NCBI GenBank assembly: GCA_046293075.1
Contig: JBKBPL010000010.1
Span: 46,050-110,049, forward strand
Length of the DNA: 64,000 bases
Reading direction: 5' to 3'
Source of the DNA: Ga0077530 sp046293075
Lineage (GTDB): Bacteria; Pseudomonadota; Alphaproteobacteria; Rhizobiales; Hyphomicrobiaceae
Each line of letters starts with the position of its first letter. The stretch's first letter is position 1. Below are positions 34,927 to 44,794 of this stretch, in pieces. The notes beneath the pieces were generated by a model. The model ran no database searches, had not been told where the DNA came from, and worked only from the letters and a program-made list of their open reading frames with translations. Made by a program: the position numbers and the translations under genes.

Positions 34927-34938
34927 CAAAAACAGAAC
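34924..34938 (+). promoter_or_regulatory. LexA (SOS) box, GAAC-N7-GAAC
   Basis: GAACAAAAACAGAAC matches exactly the alphaproteobacterial LexA operator (direct repeat GTTC-N7-GTTC on the other strand). It lies upstream of imuA-imuB-dnaE2, the best known SOS target in this class, and overlaps the promoter's -10 element. This makes DNA-damage induction of the mutasome very likely. Confidence 0.85.
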
Positions 34939-35067
34939 TTAGGCCGCTCCCGAATGAGTAACGGGCGGCCCCGCTGAGGTGGACCATACGCAGTTTCGAA
35001 GAGCGTACCCTTGGACAAGGAGCCCCGAGACCCCCTCTCTCCCCAGCCCCTGGCCAAGCGGATCTTC

Positions 35068-35991
35068 ATGGTCCGTAGCAGTACGGACGAAAGTGCCAGT
35101 AAGAGTACGAGTAAGCGTATGCGTCTCCCTGGCGGCGGTGCGGTTGCCCCCTTTTTCGCACCGCCGCCAGCCCCCCATTCCGCGCAGATGCGCCTTGAGC
35201 GGCTCAGGGCTCTGTTGGCGGCACTTGAGCGGCGCCCAAGCTTCGGCCGCGCGCCGGCGGTGGTCGACGCCACGGAGACCATGGAGAAGCCCGGCTGGGG
35301 CCTCGGGGCCCCGGAGGTGGATGGCTGGCTGCCTGGGGGGCGGCTTGATGCGGCCATCCTCGCCGAGATCAAGCCTGAGACCTATGGGGATACCCCGGCA
35401 GCCCTGACCTTCGCGCTTCTGCTGGCGGTCCGCCGCCTTGGCGTTGGCCACGCCGCCGGGGAGGCCCCGGGTCTCGTGGTGTGGTGCTGGCCGGTCAGGC
35501 TCGCCCGCGAATACGGAGGGCTCTATGGCCCAGGCCTCGCGCGTCTTGGCCTCGAGCCAACGCGGCTGCTCCTGGTCGAGACGGCCACGCCGGCCGAGAC
35601 TCTCTGGGCCATGGAAGAAAGCATCGGGTCTGGGGCAGCGGCCATTGTCATCGGCTGCCTTGATACGGTCGCCCTGACGCCGGCTCGGCGTCTCGCACTT
35701 GCTGCCGCGGCTCATCACACGCCGGCCTTGATGGTCACGGCGGCCCACTCGGCGGCCATGGCGGCGACCTTCACCCGCTGGCGCGTCGCCGCGGCCCCGA
35801 GCGCGCCGCATCCCTTCGATCCCGCGGCGCCCGGTGACCCGCGATTCACACTCACCCTCGAGCGCTGCCGCGGCACGGCCGTCGGCGCCGCCTTGCCGTC
35901 AGCCGTTGTGGAGTGGAGTCATGACGCGCATCGTTTCCGTGTGGCTGCCGGCATGGCCGATCGAGCGCCTGAGACGGCATCGCGGGCTTGA
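35068..35991 (+). CDS. imuA: ImuA, SOS mutagenesis protein (RecA-like)
   Basis: About 307 residues, of the ImuA/SulA-like family that joins ImuB and DnaE2 in translesion synthesis. The conserved core begins at MRLERLRALLAALE and runs through GLGAPEVDGWLPGGRLDAAILAEI, LVVWCWP and ALLMVTAAH-like strands. The long N-terminal part is serine- and lysine-rich and not conserved-looking. In-frame starts are TTG 35011, ATG 35068, ATG 35119 and ATG 35188. The ATG at 35068 was picked for its upstream GCGGA, but the choice is uncertain. The 3' end overlaps imuB by 71 bases. Confidence 0.82.
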   Translation: MVRSSTDESASKSTSKRMRLPGGGAVAPFFAPPPAPHSAQMRLERLRALLAALERRPSFGRAPAVVDATETMEKPGWGLGAPEVDGWLPGGRLDAAILAEIKPETYGDTPAALTFALLLAVRRLGVGHAAGEAPGLVVWCWPVRLAREYGGLYGPGLARLGLEPTRLLLVETATPAETLWAMEESIGSGAAAIVIGCLDTVALTPARRLALAAAAHHTPALMVTAAHSAAMAATFTRWRVAAAPSAPHPFDPAAPGDPRFTLTLERCRGTAVGAALPSAVVEWSHDAHRFRVAAGMADRAPETASRA

Positions 35992-37636
35992 GGAAGTGCC
36001 CGCGGACCGGCCTGTGGCGCTCATCATCCATAGCGCGCATGGGCTGGAGATCACCGCCGCCAACGAGGCGGCACGCGCACTCTGTGTGCGGGTTGGCGCC
36101 GGCCTTGCGGATACGCGCGCGGCGCTTCCGGGGTTGATCACCCTCCCTGCGGATCGCGCCGGAGAGCACGACGACCTCGTGCGTCTTGCGCGCTGGTGCG
36201 GTCGCTATGGCCCCACCCGGCATGTCGATGGCGGAGACGGGCTCTGGATCGACATCACCGGCGTCGCGCACCTCTTCGCGCCGCGGCCCCGCTCTGGCGA
36301 GGCGGCTGCGGGACTATCGCATGAGCACGACGAGACCGGCGAGCGGGCGCTGCTCGCCGATCTTGCCGCCCGCTTTTCCAGGCTCGGCCTCACGGTGCGG
36401 GCTGCGTGCGCCGATACGCTCGGCGCTGCACACGCGCTTGCCCGGTTCGCGACATCGCCGGAGAATGCCGTCGTGATTGCGCCGCCGGGAGGGGTGCATC
36501 GTGCTCTCGCACCATTGCCCGTGGCGGCCTTGCGCATCGACGCCGATGCTGTCCGCCTGCTCGAGCGGCTCGGTCTCCGGCGCATCGGTCAACTCTATGG
36601 CCTCCCGCGCGCCGCCCTCGAGCGCCGCTTCCGCGCCCTGAGCCGCAAGCACCAGCCGGGAGCTGTCGTGACGGCCACGGTCCTGCTGCGTCTCGATCAG
36701 GCGCTCGGCAACTGCGGTGAACCGCGGGCGCCACTGGCGGAGACGCCGGATTTCACCGCCCGCCTGCCGTTCTCCGATCCCCTGCTCACGGCAGCCGGCA
36801 TCGAGGCGGCGCTTGAGCGGCTGTGCTGCGACCTTGCCCGAATGCTGGCCGAGGCGGATGTCGGCGGCTGCCGCTTCCGTCTCTCGCTTTACCGCTCGGA
36901 TGGGACGCTCGGCGAGGTCGCCGTCGGCACCAGCACGCCCTGCCGCGATGCTCTCCACATCCGCCGGCTGCTGCTCGAGAAGATCGCTGCGTTCGATGCC
37001 GGCTTTGGCATTGACCTGATGACGCTCGATGCCGGCGACGTGACGCGGCTCGACGCCAGCCAGCAAGAGCTTGATGCAGGTATCGCCAGCAAGCGGGCGC
37101 GCGCCGCTGCCCGGCTCGTTGACCGGCTCTCGGGTCGTCTCGGCCGCGGCCGCGTCATGCGCCTGCTGCCCCACCCCACGCATATCCCGGAGGCGGCTCA
37201 GAAGCGCGTGCCCGTGCTCGGCGCCGGCCAAGTGGAGGTCCCAGCCATTGACGCGATGTCGCCGCCTTCCTTCGGGGGACGCCGTCCGGCCTTCCTGCTG
37301 GACCCGCCCGAGCCGATCGAGGTCCTTGCCGCCATTCCCGAAGGAGCGCCGGCGCTGATCGTCTGGCGGCGCGTGCGCCGGCGGATCGTGCGCGCCGAGG
37401 GCCCCGAGCGCATTGCACCTGCGTGGTGGGCAGCCTACCTCCCGCGGGTCCCCGAGGCGGGGGGCGGTGCGGCTCTGACCCGCGACTACTACTTGATCGA
37501 GGAGGCGGGCGGCGCCCGCTACTGGGTTTTCCGCGCCGGTCTCTACGACAAGGAGCGAGACTGGGTGAGCGCCGGGGACGATCCCGATCCTGACGCCGGC
37601 ACGCCGCGCTGGTTCATGCATGGATTGATGTCATGA
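35921..37636 (+). CDS. imuB: ImuB, inactive Y-family polymerase-like protein
   Basis: A 571-residue Y-family polymerase relative. MTRIVSVWLPAWPIERLRR is the usual ImuB start, preceded by GGAGTGGAG. The catalytic acidic residues of active Y-family polymerases are not retained at the start (SVWLPAWP replaces the DxD-like DCDxFFAxVE). This is the ImuB hallmark. ImuB bridges ImuA, DnaE2 and the beta clamp. The fingers and palm region lies around GLRRIGQLYGLPRAALERRF (helix-hairpin-helix), and the C-terminal DYYLIEEAGGARYWVFRAG block is conserved. Its stop overlaps the dnaE2 start. Confidence 0.93.
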   Translation: MTRIVSVWLPAWPIERLRRHRGLEEVPADRPVALIIHSAHGLEITAANEAARALCVRVGAGLADTRAALPGLITLPADRAGEHDDLVRLARWCGRYGPTRHVDGGDGLWIDITGVAHLFAPRPRSGEAAAGLSHEHDETGERALLADLAARFSRLGLTVRAACADTLGAAHALARFATSPENAVVIAPPGGVHRALAPLPVAALRIDADAVRLLERLGLRRIGQLYGLPRAALERRFRALSRKHQPGAVVTATVLLRLDQALGNCGEPRAPLAETPDFTARLPFSDPLLTAAGIEAALERLCCDLARMLAEADVGGCRFRLSLYRSDGTLGEVAVGTSTPCRDALHIRRLLLEKIAAFDAGFGIDLMTLDAGDVTRLDASQQELDAGIASKRARAAARLVDRLSGRLGRGRVMRLLPHPTHIPEAAQKRVPVLGAGQVEVPAIDAMSPPSFGGRRPAFLLDPPEPIEVLAAIPEGAPALIVWRRVRRRIVRAEGPERIAPAWWAAYLPRVPEAGGGAALTRDYYLIEEAGGARYWVFRAGLYDKERDWVSAGDDPDPDAGTPRWFMHGLMS

Positions 37637-40600
37637 GCCCGCGCATGAGCCCTCACATCGCGCGCGCCGCCTATGCGGAATTGCAGGCGACGACCAACTT
37701 CTCCTTCCTGCGCGGCGGCTCGCATCCTCACGAGCTGGTGGCAGAAGCCAAGGTACTGGGTCTTTCGGCACTGGCCATCACGGACCGCAACACGCTCGCA
37801 GGTATCGTGCGCGCCCATACGGCGGCAAAGCAGATCGGCCTCAAGCTCATCGTCGGCGCACGCCTCGATCTCACCGACGCGCCGAGCCTGCTCTGCCTGC
37901 CGACGGATCGCGAAGCCTATGGTCGCCTTTGCCGTCTGCTTTCGAGCGGCCAGCGTGCGGCCGACAAAGGCACGTGCATCCTTACGCTCGACGATGTGGC
38001 GGCTGCGGCGCGCGGCCAGATCCTGATTGCGCTTCCTCCCGAGGGATGGTGTTGGCGCGCGTTATCCGATCCGGCGGGCTTCGAGGACGAACTGCGGCGC
38101 CTCAAGGCGAGTCTTGCCGCTGCCGCTCTCTACCTCGCGGCCTCACATACATACTGCGGTGATGACCGCGCGCGCATTGGCGCGCTCGCCGCGCTGGCCC
38201 GGCGCTGCCGGGTGCCGCTCGTGGCGACAGGAGATGTTCTTTATCATACGCCTCACCGCCGGCCCCTGCAGGATGTGCTGACCTGCATTCGCGAAGGTGT
38301 ACGCATCAGCGAGGCGGGCCTGCGGCTTGCGCCCAATGCCGAGCGCCACATCAAGGCACCGCACGAGATGGCGCGTCTATTTGCCGGCCACGAGGCCGCG
38401 CTCGCCCGCACACTCGAGATTGCCGCAGCGTGCAGGTTCAATCTCGACGAGCTCCGATACGTTTATCCGGACGAGCCCGTGCCGCCCGGCAAGACGCCGC
38501 ACGCCCACCTCGTCGATCTCGTCGAGGCAGGAGCACATGAGCGTTTTCCTGACGGCGTGCCGGAGAAGGTGCGCGCGGTTCTCGACAAGGAGCTCGCGCT
38601 GATCGCGGAGCTGAAGTACGCGCCCTATTTCCTTACGGTCTACGATATCGTTGCCTACGCGCGCGGCGAGGGGATCCTGTGCCAGGGTCGCGGCTCGGCG
38701 GCCAACTCCGCGGTCTGCTACTGCCTCGGCATTACCGCGGTGAACCCGACGGAGATCGATCTCCTGTTCGAGCGTTTCATCAGCGCCGACCGCAAGGAGC
38801 CTCCAGACATCGACGTCGATTTCGAGCATGAGCGGCGCGAGGAGGTCATCCAGCATATCTATCGTCGTTACGGTCGCGACCGCGCGGGGCTCGCCGCCAC
38901 GGTGATCAGCTATCGCTCCCGTTCCGCCGTGCGCGAGGTCGGCAAGGCCATGGGCCTCAGTGAGGATGTTGTTGCGGCCCTCGCCGGCATGGTCTGGGGC
39001 ACGCGCTCGGCCGGCGCGCTGCCCGGCGAGCGCGTGCGTGAGGCCGGCCTCAATCCCGATGACCCTCTCTTGCAGCGCGTGCTCGAGCTGACCGACGAGC
39101 TGGTCGGCTTTCCGCGCCATCTCTCCCAGCACGTCGGCGGCTTCGTGCTGACGCGGGGGCCGCTCGTGGAGCTTGTGCCGGTCGGCAATGCCGCCATGAA
39201 GGACCGCACGTTTATCGAGTGGGACAAGGATGATCTCGCCGCGCTCGGGCTGCTCAAGGTCGACGTGCTCGGGCTCGGGATGCTCACCTGCATCCGTCGG
39301 GCACTCGATCTGATCGCGGCGCATGAGAGGCGCGGCCTGACACTCGCGGCCGTGCCGCGCGAGGATTCCGCCGTCTATGACATGCTGTGCAGGGCCGAGG
39401 CTATCGGTGTCTTCCAGGTCGAGAGCCGCGCGCAGATGAACATGCTGCCACGGCTGAAGCCGAGATGCTTCTATGATCTCGTGATCGAGGTGGCGATCGT
39501 GCGGCCCGGCCCCATTCAGGGGGACATGGTCCACCCCTATCTCCGCCGGCGTGACGGCCTCGAGCCGGTGGACTATCCATCACCGAGAGACGGGGATCCC
39601 GACGAGCTCCGCAAAATCCTCCATAAGACCCTCGGCGTTCCGCTCTTCCAGGAGCAGGCGATGCGTATTGCCATGGTCGCGGCGCGCTTTACCGATGCCG
39701 AGGTCAACGAGCTGAGAAAGGCCATGGCCGCCTTCCGCCGCCCGGGCACCATCGGCCAGCTCGAGGAGAAAATGATCTCCAGGATGGTCGAGCGCGGCTA
39801 CACGCGCGACTTCGCGCAGCGCTGCTTCAACCAGATCAAAGGCTTTGGCGAGTACGGCTTTCCCGAGAGCCATGCCGCAAGCTTTGCGCTCCTCGTCTAT
39901 GTCTCGGCCTGGATCAAGCGTTATCATCCGGCGGCTTTCTGCGCCGCGCTGCTGAACGCGCAGCCCATGGGCTTCTACGCGCCGGCCCAGCTCGTCCGCG
40001 ATGCGCGCGAGAACGGTGTCGAGGTGCGTCCGGTCGATATCAATGCCTCCGATTGGGACTGCACGCTGGAAGCAGGTGGCGCCGGCGGCCGGCCGGCCCT
40101 GCGCCTCGGCTTCCGTCAGATCGACGGCATGGTCCGGGATGAAACTGAGAAGAAACTTTTGGCCGCACGCGCCGAGGCGCCGTTTGCCGATGTGTACGAC
40201 CTCTGGCGGCGCGGCGGTGTCCGGCTCGAGACGATCGAACGGCTGGCGGCGGCAGATACCTTCCGCTCGCTCGGCCTCGACCGGCGCCAAGCGCTCTGGG
40301 AGGTCAAAGCGCTCGATGGTGCGGCGCCGCTGCCGCTCTTTGCCTGGGGTGAGACCCGCGAGGCCGGGCCCGAGCCTGCCGTCGCGCTGCCACGGATGCC
40401 GCTCCCCGATCACGTCGTCACCGACTATCAGACGCTCCGTCTCTCGCTCAAGGCGCATCCGGTCGCCTTCCTGCGGGGCGGGCTGACGCGTCGGCGGATA
40501 TTGTCCTGCGCAGATCTGCGCGCGACCCGCAAAGGACAATGGGTCGCTGTGGCCGGTGTTGTTCTTGTGCGCCAGCGGCCGGGCTCGGCCAAAGGGGTCA

Positions 40601-40941
40601 TCTTCATGACCATCGAGGATGAAACCGGCATCGCCAATGCCGTGATTTGGCCAAAGGCCTTCAAGCAGTACCGACGCGTCGTCATGGCCTCCCGCCTCAT
40701 CGTCATTCATGGACGCATTCAGCGGAAGGACGACATCATTCACATCGTCGCCGCGCGGCTCGAGGACAGGACCGAATGGCTCGCCCTCCTCAGCGAAGCA
40801 GGCCGGGAGGCGATGTCTCCGGCCGCTGCCGCGGACGAGAATGCACTTCCCGCCGCGGGGCCGACCCGTACCGGAGCGCCCCGCTGGGCCGGCCATCCGC
40901 GTAACGAGCGGGTCCTGCCGAAGTCGCGTGATTTCCATTGA
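37633..40941 (+). CDS. dnaE2: Error-prone DNA polymerase DnaE2 (ImuC)
   Basis: A 1102-residue C-family polymerase, normal for DnaE2. The N-terminal PHP domain reads YAELQATTNFSFLRGGSHP, with altered metal ligands as in DnaE2. The palm carries the catalytic DxD in PDIDVDFEHERREEVI (about residues 392-407). Then come FPRHLSQHVGGF and the tandem helix-hairpin-helix/OB region near the end (WVAVAGVVLVRQRPGSAKG...). It extends mismatched or damaged primer ends during SOS mutagenesis. The ATG overlaps the imuB stop, so the operon is tightly coupled. Confidence 0.96.
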   Translation: MSPRMSPHIARAAYAELQATTNFSFLRGGSHPHELVAEAKVLGLSALAITDRNTLAGIVRAHTAAKQIGLKLIVGARLDLTDAPSLLCLPTDREAYGRLCRLLSSGQRAADKGTCILTLDDVAAAARGQILIALPPEGWCWRALSDPAGFEDELRRLKASLAAAALYLAASHTYCGDDRARIGALAALARRCRVPLVATGDVLYHTPHRRPLQDVLTCIREGVRISEAGLRLAPNAERHIKAPHEMARLFAGHEAALARTLEIAAACRFNLDELRYVYPDEPVPPGKTPHAHLVDLVEAGAHERFPDGVPEKVRAVLDKELALIAELKYAPYFLTVYDIVAYARGEGILCQGRGSAANSAVCYCLGITAVNPTEIDLLFERFISADRKEPPDIDVDFEHERREEVIQHIYRRYGRDRAGLAATVISYRSRSAVREVGKAMGLSEDVVAALAGMVWGTRSAGALPGERVREAGLNPDDPLLQRVLELTDELVGFPRHLSQHVGGFVLTRGPLVELVPVGNAAMKDRTFIEWDKDDLAALGLLKVDVLGLGMLTCIRRALDLIAAHERRGLTLAAVPREDSAVYDMLCRAEAIGVFQVESRAQMNMLPRLKPRCFYDLVIEVAIVRPGPIQGDMVHPYLRRRDGLEPVDYPSPRDGDPDELRKILHKTLGVPLFQEQAMRIAMVAARFTDAEVNELRKAMAAFRRPGTIGQLEEKMISRMVERGYTRDFAQRCFNQIKGFGEYGFPESHAASFALLVYVSAWIKRYHPAAFCAALLNAQPMGFYAPAQLVRDARENGVEVRPVDINASDWDCTLEAGGAGGRPALRLGFRQIDGMVRDETEKKLLAARAEAPFADVYDLWRRGGVRLETIERLAAADTFRSLGLDRRQALWEVKALDGAAPLPLFAWGETREAGPEPAVALPRMPLPDHVVTDYQTLRLSLKAHPVAFLRGGLTRRRILSCADLRATRKGQWVAVAGVVLVRQRPGSAKGVIFMTIEDETGIANAVIWPKAFKQYRRVVMASRLIVIHGRIQRKDDIIHIVAARLEDRTEWLALLSEAGREAMSPAAAADENALPAAGPTRTGAPRWAGHPRNERVLPKSRDFH

Positions 40942-41022
40942 CCGCGTGCGGCGGCGCTGCGAGCGTGCGGGCGCGTGCAAGCCTGCCCCCCGGGCGCCAA
41001 GAAGCGGAGCCGCCTCTCTGCC

Positions 41023-42864
41023 ATGATGCCTTGTTGTTCCGCTCTGCGCCGCCTCGCCCTTGCCATATCCCTGACCGTCCCGCTCATCGCATCTTCCTTC
41101 TCGCCTGCCCTTGCGCAGACGTTGCCGGTCGCCGGCCCGACACGCGCAGCCCCCGAGGCCGCATCCGGCCGCCGCACGCACGGTCTCGCCGTCGCACGGC
41201 AGCACATGGTCTCATCGGCCAACCGGTATGCCAGCGAGGCCGGCCGCGAGATGCTGCGCGCGGGCGGCAGCGCGGTCGACGCCGCCATTGCCGTGCAACT
41301 CGTGCTGAACCTCGTCGAGCCGCAGTCCTCCGGCATAGGCGGTGGCGCATTCCTGCTTCACTTCGATGCCGCGACCCGGACACTCAGGGCGTACGACGGC
41401 CGCGAGACAGCACCGGCGGCCACGCGACCAGATCGCTTTCTCGACGCCGACGGCAAGCCAATCCCCTTTCCGACCGCCATTGCCTCCGGTGCTGCCGTTG
41501 GCGTTCCGGGCACGCTCGCGATGCTGGAACGCGCCCATCGCGCGCATGGGCGCCTGCCGTGGGCGCACCTCTTCGCACCGGCGGTCACGCTCGCGCGGGA
41601 TGGTTTTCTTGTATCGCCGCGACTGTCCCTGCTGCTCCGCTGGATGGGGGCTGAGGCATTCTCGCCGGCGGCCCGGCGCTATTTCTTCGATGCGGGCGGA
41701 AAGGCCTGGCCGGCAGGCCACAGACTGCGCAATCCGGAGTTTGCCGGGACCCTGGAGCAGCTTGCGCGCGAGGGGGCGCGGGGTTTGCACGAGGGGCCGC
41801 TCGCTGAGCGCATTGTTGCGGCCGTGTCTGCAGCGCCGGCGCCCCCTGGCGACATCACACGCGCCGACCTCGCCGGCTACCAGCCGCGCGAGCGCGCGCC
41901 GGTCTGTGTGCCCTATCGCAATCTCAGAGTGTGCGGCATGGGGCCGCCATCGTCCGGCGCGCACACCGTCGGGCAGACGCTGCGCCTGATCGAGCCCTTC
42001 GATCTCGGTCGCGGGCCGCGCGCCGCGCTCAACGCGCGCGCCATGCACATCATCGCGGAAGCGCAGAAGCTCGCTTATGCAGATCGCAATCGCTACCTCG
42101 CCGACCCCGACTTCGTGCACATTCCCCCGGGCCTGTTGGAGGCGCGCTATCTCGAGCGGCGGCGTGCGCTGATCGCGCCGCTGCGCGCCGGAGAACGTGT
42201 GGAAGCCGGAACCCCCTGGAACGGCGGTGCTCATCTCTTGGGCGACGACGCCACCGTCGAGGCTTCGGGCACGAGCCACATCTCGATCATCGACGGCGCC
42301 GGCAATGCGGTGGCCATGACGACGACGATCGAAGCAGCCTTCGGCTCGCGGCTCTGGGCGGCAGGCTTTCTGCTCAACAATGAGCTGACCGACTTTTCCT
42401 TCCTGCCCAGCGACGCGCAGGGCCGGCCGATCGCCAACCGCGTCGCCGGTGGCAAGCGACCGCGCAGCTCGATGGCGCCGACGATCGTGCTCGATGCGGC
42501 GGGCGACGTGAAGGCCGTCGTCGGCTCGCCAGGCGGCAGCCGCATCATTCTCTACGTGGTGAAGTCGCTGGTCGCCCTGATCGACTGGGAGATGGACGCG
42601 CAGTCGGCGGCGACGCTCGCCAACTTCGGCAGCCAGGGCCACGGTTTCGAGCTCGAGTCGACGACCGCCTCCGCCTACGATGTCTTGACGCGGCCGTGGG
42701 CATGGGGATCGACGCTCTGGCAGGCGCTGCGGCTGAAGCCCTTCGGGCACCGCATCGACTTCGATCTCATGACCTCGGGCGCGCACATCGTGGTCCGCCG
42801 CGGACCCGCTCACCTCGAAGGTGGCGCCGATCCGCGGCGCGAGGGTGTTGCGCTCGGGGATTGA
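41023..42864 (+). CDS. ggt: Gamma-glutamyltransferase, exported
   Basis: A 613-residue gamma-glutamyltranspeptidase. A signal peptide (LALAISLTVPLIASSFSPALAQ) directs it to the periplasm. The large subunit shows GGSAVDAAIAVQLVLNLVEPQSSGIGGGAF. The autoprocessing threonine is about T417 in SGTSHISIID, and the small-subunit motif RPRSSMAPTIV is present. It removes the gamma-glutamyl group from glutathione and related peptides. The ATG at 41023 (or 41026) is preferred over the GTG at 40975. It converges, 6 bases apart, on a peptide ABC importer arranged like the glutathione importer gsiABCD. Confidence 0.9.
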   Translation: MMPCCSALRRLALAISLTVPLIASSFSPALAQTLPVAGPTRAAPEAASGRRTHGLAVARQHMVSSANRYASEAGREMLRAGGSAVDAAIAVQLVLNLVEPQSSGIGGGAFLLHFDAATRTLRAYDGRETAPAATRPDRFLDADGKPIPFPTAIASGAAVGVPGTLAMLERAHRAHGRLPWAHLFAPAVTLARDGFLVSPRLSLLLRWMGAEAFSPAARRYFFDAGGKAWPAGHRLRNPEFAGTLEQLAREGARGLHEGPLAERIVAAVSAAPAPPGDITRADLAGYQPRERAPVCVPYRNLRVCGMGPPSSGAHTVGQTLRLIEPFDLGRGPRAALNARAMHIIAEAQKLAYADRNRYLADPDFVHIPPGLLEARYLERRRALIAPLRAGERVEAGTPWNGGAHLLGDDATVEASGTSHISIIDGAGNAVAMTTTIEAAFGSRLWAAGFLLNNELTDFSFLPSDAQGRPIANRVAGGKRPRSSMAPTIVLDAAGDVKAVVGSPGGSRIILYVVKSLVALIDWEMDAQSAATLANFGSQGHGFELESTTASAYDVLTRPWAWGSTLWQALRLKPFGHRIDFDLMTSGAHIVVRRGPAHLEGGADPRREGVALGD

Positions 42865-42870
42865 CCCGTT

Positions 42871-43767
42871 TCAGGTCTTCATTTTCGGATCGAGCCAGTC
42901 GCGCAGCGCGTCACCGAAGAGGTTGAAGCCGAACACGGCGAGCGTGATGGCAAGACCAGGGAAGATCGCCACCCAGGGCGCGCTCTCGGCATATTCCTGC
43001 GCGCCGCCGCGCAGCATGAGGCCCCATGCGGGGACCGGCTCCTGCACGCCGAGACCGAGGAAGGAGAGCGAAGCCTCGATGAGGATCGCCTGCCCGACCT
43101 GGGCGGTCAGGATGATCAGGAATGGCGCCATCACGTTCGGCATCATGTGCCGGAAGATGATGCGTGAATGGCTGAAGCCGTTGGCGCGTGCGGCATCCAC
43201 ATAGGGCATCTCGCGGATGGCGAGCGCACTCGCGCGCACGATGCGGGCGGCGCGGGGGATCACCGGGATCGTGATGGCGATGATGACGTTGATGACGCCG
43301 GTGCCGAAGATGGCAACGACGGCAAGAGCGAGAATGATCAGCGGGAACGCCATGAAGACGTCCATCACGCGCTGGAAGAGAAGATCGAATCGGCCCCCGA
43401 AATAGGCCGACGTGACGCCGAGGATCAGGCCAAGCAGGCATCCCGTGAACGACGACACGAAGCCGACCATCAGCGCCGTGCGGGCGCCAAAGATGATGCG
43501 CGCGAGGAGGTCGCGGCCGAACTGATCGGTGCCGAGCAGGTGCTCCCAATCAGGGGCCGAGAGCATAGCGCCGAAATCGTTGGCGGTCGGGTCGTAGCTT
43601 GTGAGGAATGGTGCGAAGATCGCCATCACGCACATGGTGATGACGACGAAGCCGCCGAAGGCACCAAGTGGATTGGCGCGACAGAATGCGAGGACCGTCG
43701 CGAGCGGCGATGGGCGGCGCGGGATATCTTCAACGACAGTGCCGGGAGAGACGGTTTCGGTGGCCAT
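42871..43767 (-). CDS. Peptide/dipeptide ABC transporter permease (DppC/GsiD type)
   Basis: A 298-residue inner-membrane permease with an N-terminal cytoplasmic tail, about six transmembrane helices and the cytoplasmic EAA loop (MPYVDAARANGFSHSRIIFRHMMPN). The early periplasmic stretch HLLGTDQFGRDLLARIIFGAR is diagnostic of DppC/OppC. It is the last gene of a leftward operon with the fused ATPase, binding protein and DppB-like permease, starting 12 bases after the upstream permease stop. Confidence 0.93.
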   Translation of the reverse strand: MATETVSPGTVVEDIPRRPSPLATVLAFCRANPLGAFGGFVVITMCVMAIFAPFLTSYDPTANDFGAMLSAPDWEHLLGTDQFGRDLLARIIFGARTALMVGFVSSFTGCLLGLILGVTSAYFGGRFDLLFQRVMDVFMAFPLIILALAVVAIFGTGVINVIIAITIPVIPRAARIVRASALAIREMPYVDAARANGFSHSRIIFRHMMPNVMAPFLIILTAQVGQAILIEASLSFLGLGVQEPVPAWGLMLRGGAQEYAESAPWVAIFPGLAITLAVFGFNLFGDALRDWLDPKMKT

Positions 43768-43779
43768 GGTGCGCAGCTC

Positions 43780-44754
43780 TCAGCGATTGTAGCGGATGCG
43801 CGGATCGAGCCACGCATAGACGATATCGACCACGAAATTCGTGAACGCGAAGATGGCGACCACCATCATGACGAGGATCTGCGTCATCTGATAGTCGTGG
43901 TTGAGCACGGACTCGACGAACAGCTTGCCGAGTCCGTTGAGATTGAAGACCTGCTCGGTCACGACAAGGCCGCCCATCAGGAACGCAAACTCGATGCCAA
44001 TGACGGTGACCACCGGCAGCAGCGCGTTCCTGAGCGCGTGGCGGTTGATGACGAGCTTCTCGTAAAGCCCCTTCGCGCGCGCGGTGCGGACGTAGTCCTC
44101 GCGCAGCACCTCGAGCAGTGCGGATCGCGTCATGCGCGTCGCCACGGCCGAGTATCGATATCCCGTCGCCAGCGCCGGCCAGATGAGCATGGAAAGATTG
44201 TACCAGGGGTCCTGCCAGATCGGGACGTATCGTATCGGCGGCATCCAGGATTGCCCGAACAAAGCCTTGGACGACACAAGGATGCCGAGGATGATCAGGA
44301 TGCCGAGCCAGAACGACGGCATCGCGATCCCGGCAATGGTGAAGGTGCGGACGAAGTAGTCGATCCAGGTGTTCTGCTTGACCGCGGAGATCGTGCCGAG
44401 CGGGATCGCGATCAGGATCGCCGTCAGCGTCGCCATGATGGCGACCTGCAGCGATAGCTGGAAGCGCAGGGCGATCTCATCGACGATCGGACGATTGGTC
44501 CACATCGATTTGCCGAAGTCGAGCGTCACGAGACCTTTGATGAATGTGATGAACTGCGTCAGCATCGGCTGATCGAGGCCGAGCTCGCTGCGGCAGTTCT
44601 TGAGGACCTCGGGAACGACCGTGCCACCGCCTGCAGCAAGCCGCAGATAGCAGATGTCGCCGGGGATAGCGCGCATCAGAAGGAAAATGAGCACCGCGGC
44701 GCCGAACAGCGTCGGGATCATCAGCAGGAGGCGCTTGATAACGTAGCGCAGCAT
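43780..44754 (-). CDS. Peptide/dipeptide ABC transporter permease (DppB/GsiC type)
   Basis: A 324-residue permease. MLRYVIKRLLLMIPTLFGAAVLIFLLMRAIPGD is the classic DppB/OppB N-terminus with its first helix and the RxxPGD signature. The EAA loop is VLREDYVRTARAKGLYEKLVINRHALRNALLP, and it ends in DPRIRY. The ATG at 44754 fits the family start. It pairs with the DppC-type permease to form the channel. It follows the binding-protein gene, from which a strong hairpin separates it. Confidence 0.94.
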   Translation of the reverse strand: MLRYVIKRLLLMIPTLFGAAVLIFLLMRAIPGDICYLRLAAGGGTVVPEVLKNCRSELGLDQPMLTQFITFIKGLVTLDFGKSMWTNRPIVDEIALRFQLSLQVAIMATLTAILIAIPLGTISAVKQNTWIDYFVRTFTIAGIAMPSFWLGILIILGILVSSKALFGQSWMPPIRYVPIWQDPWYNLSMLIWPALATGYRYSAVATRMTRSALLEVLREDYVRTARAKGLYEKLVINRHALRNALLPVVTVIGIEFAFLMGGLVVTEQVFNLNGLGKLFVESVLNHDYQMTQILVMMVVAIFAFTNFVVDIVYAWLDPRIRYNR

Positions 44755-44794
44755 CGCAGTCCCCAGTGGTTTGTAGCGTATCCGGGTAGTCAAT

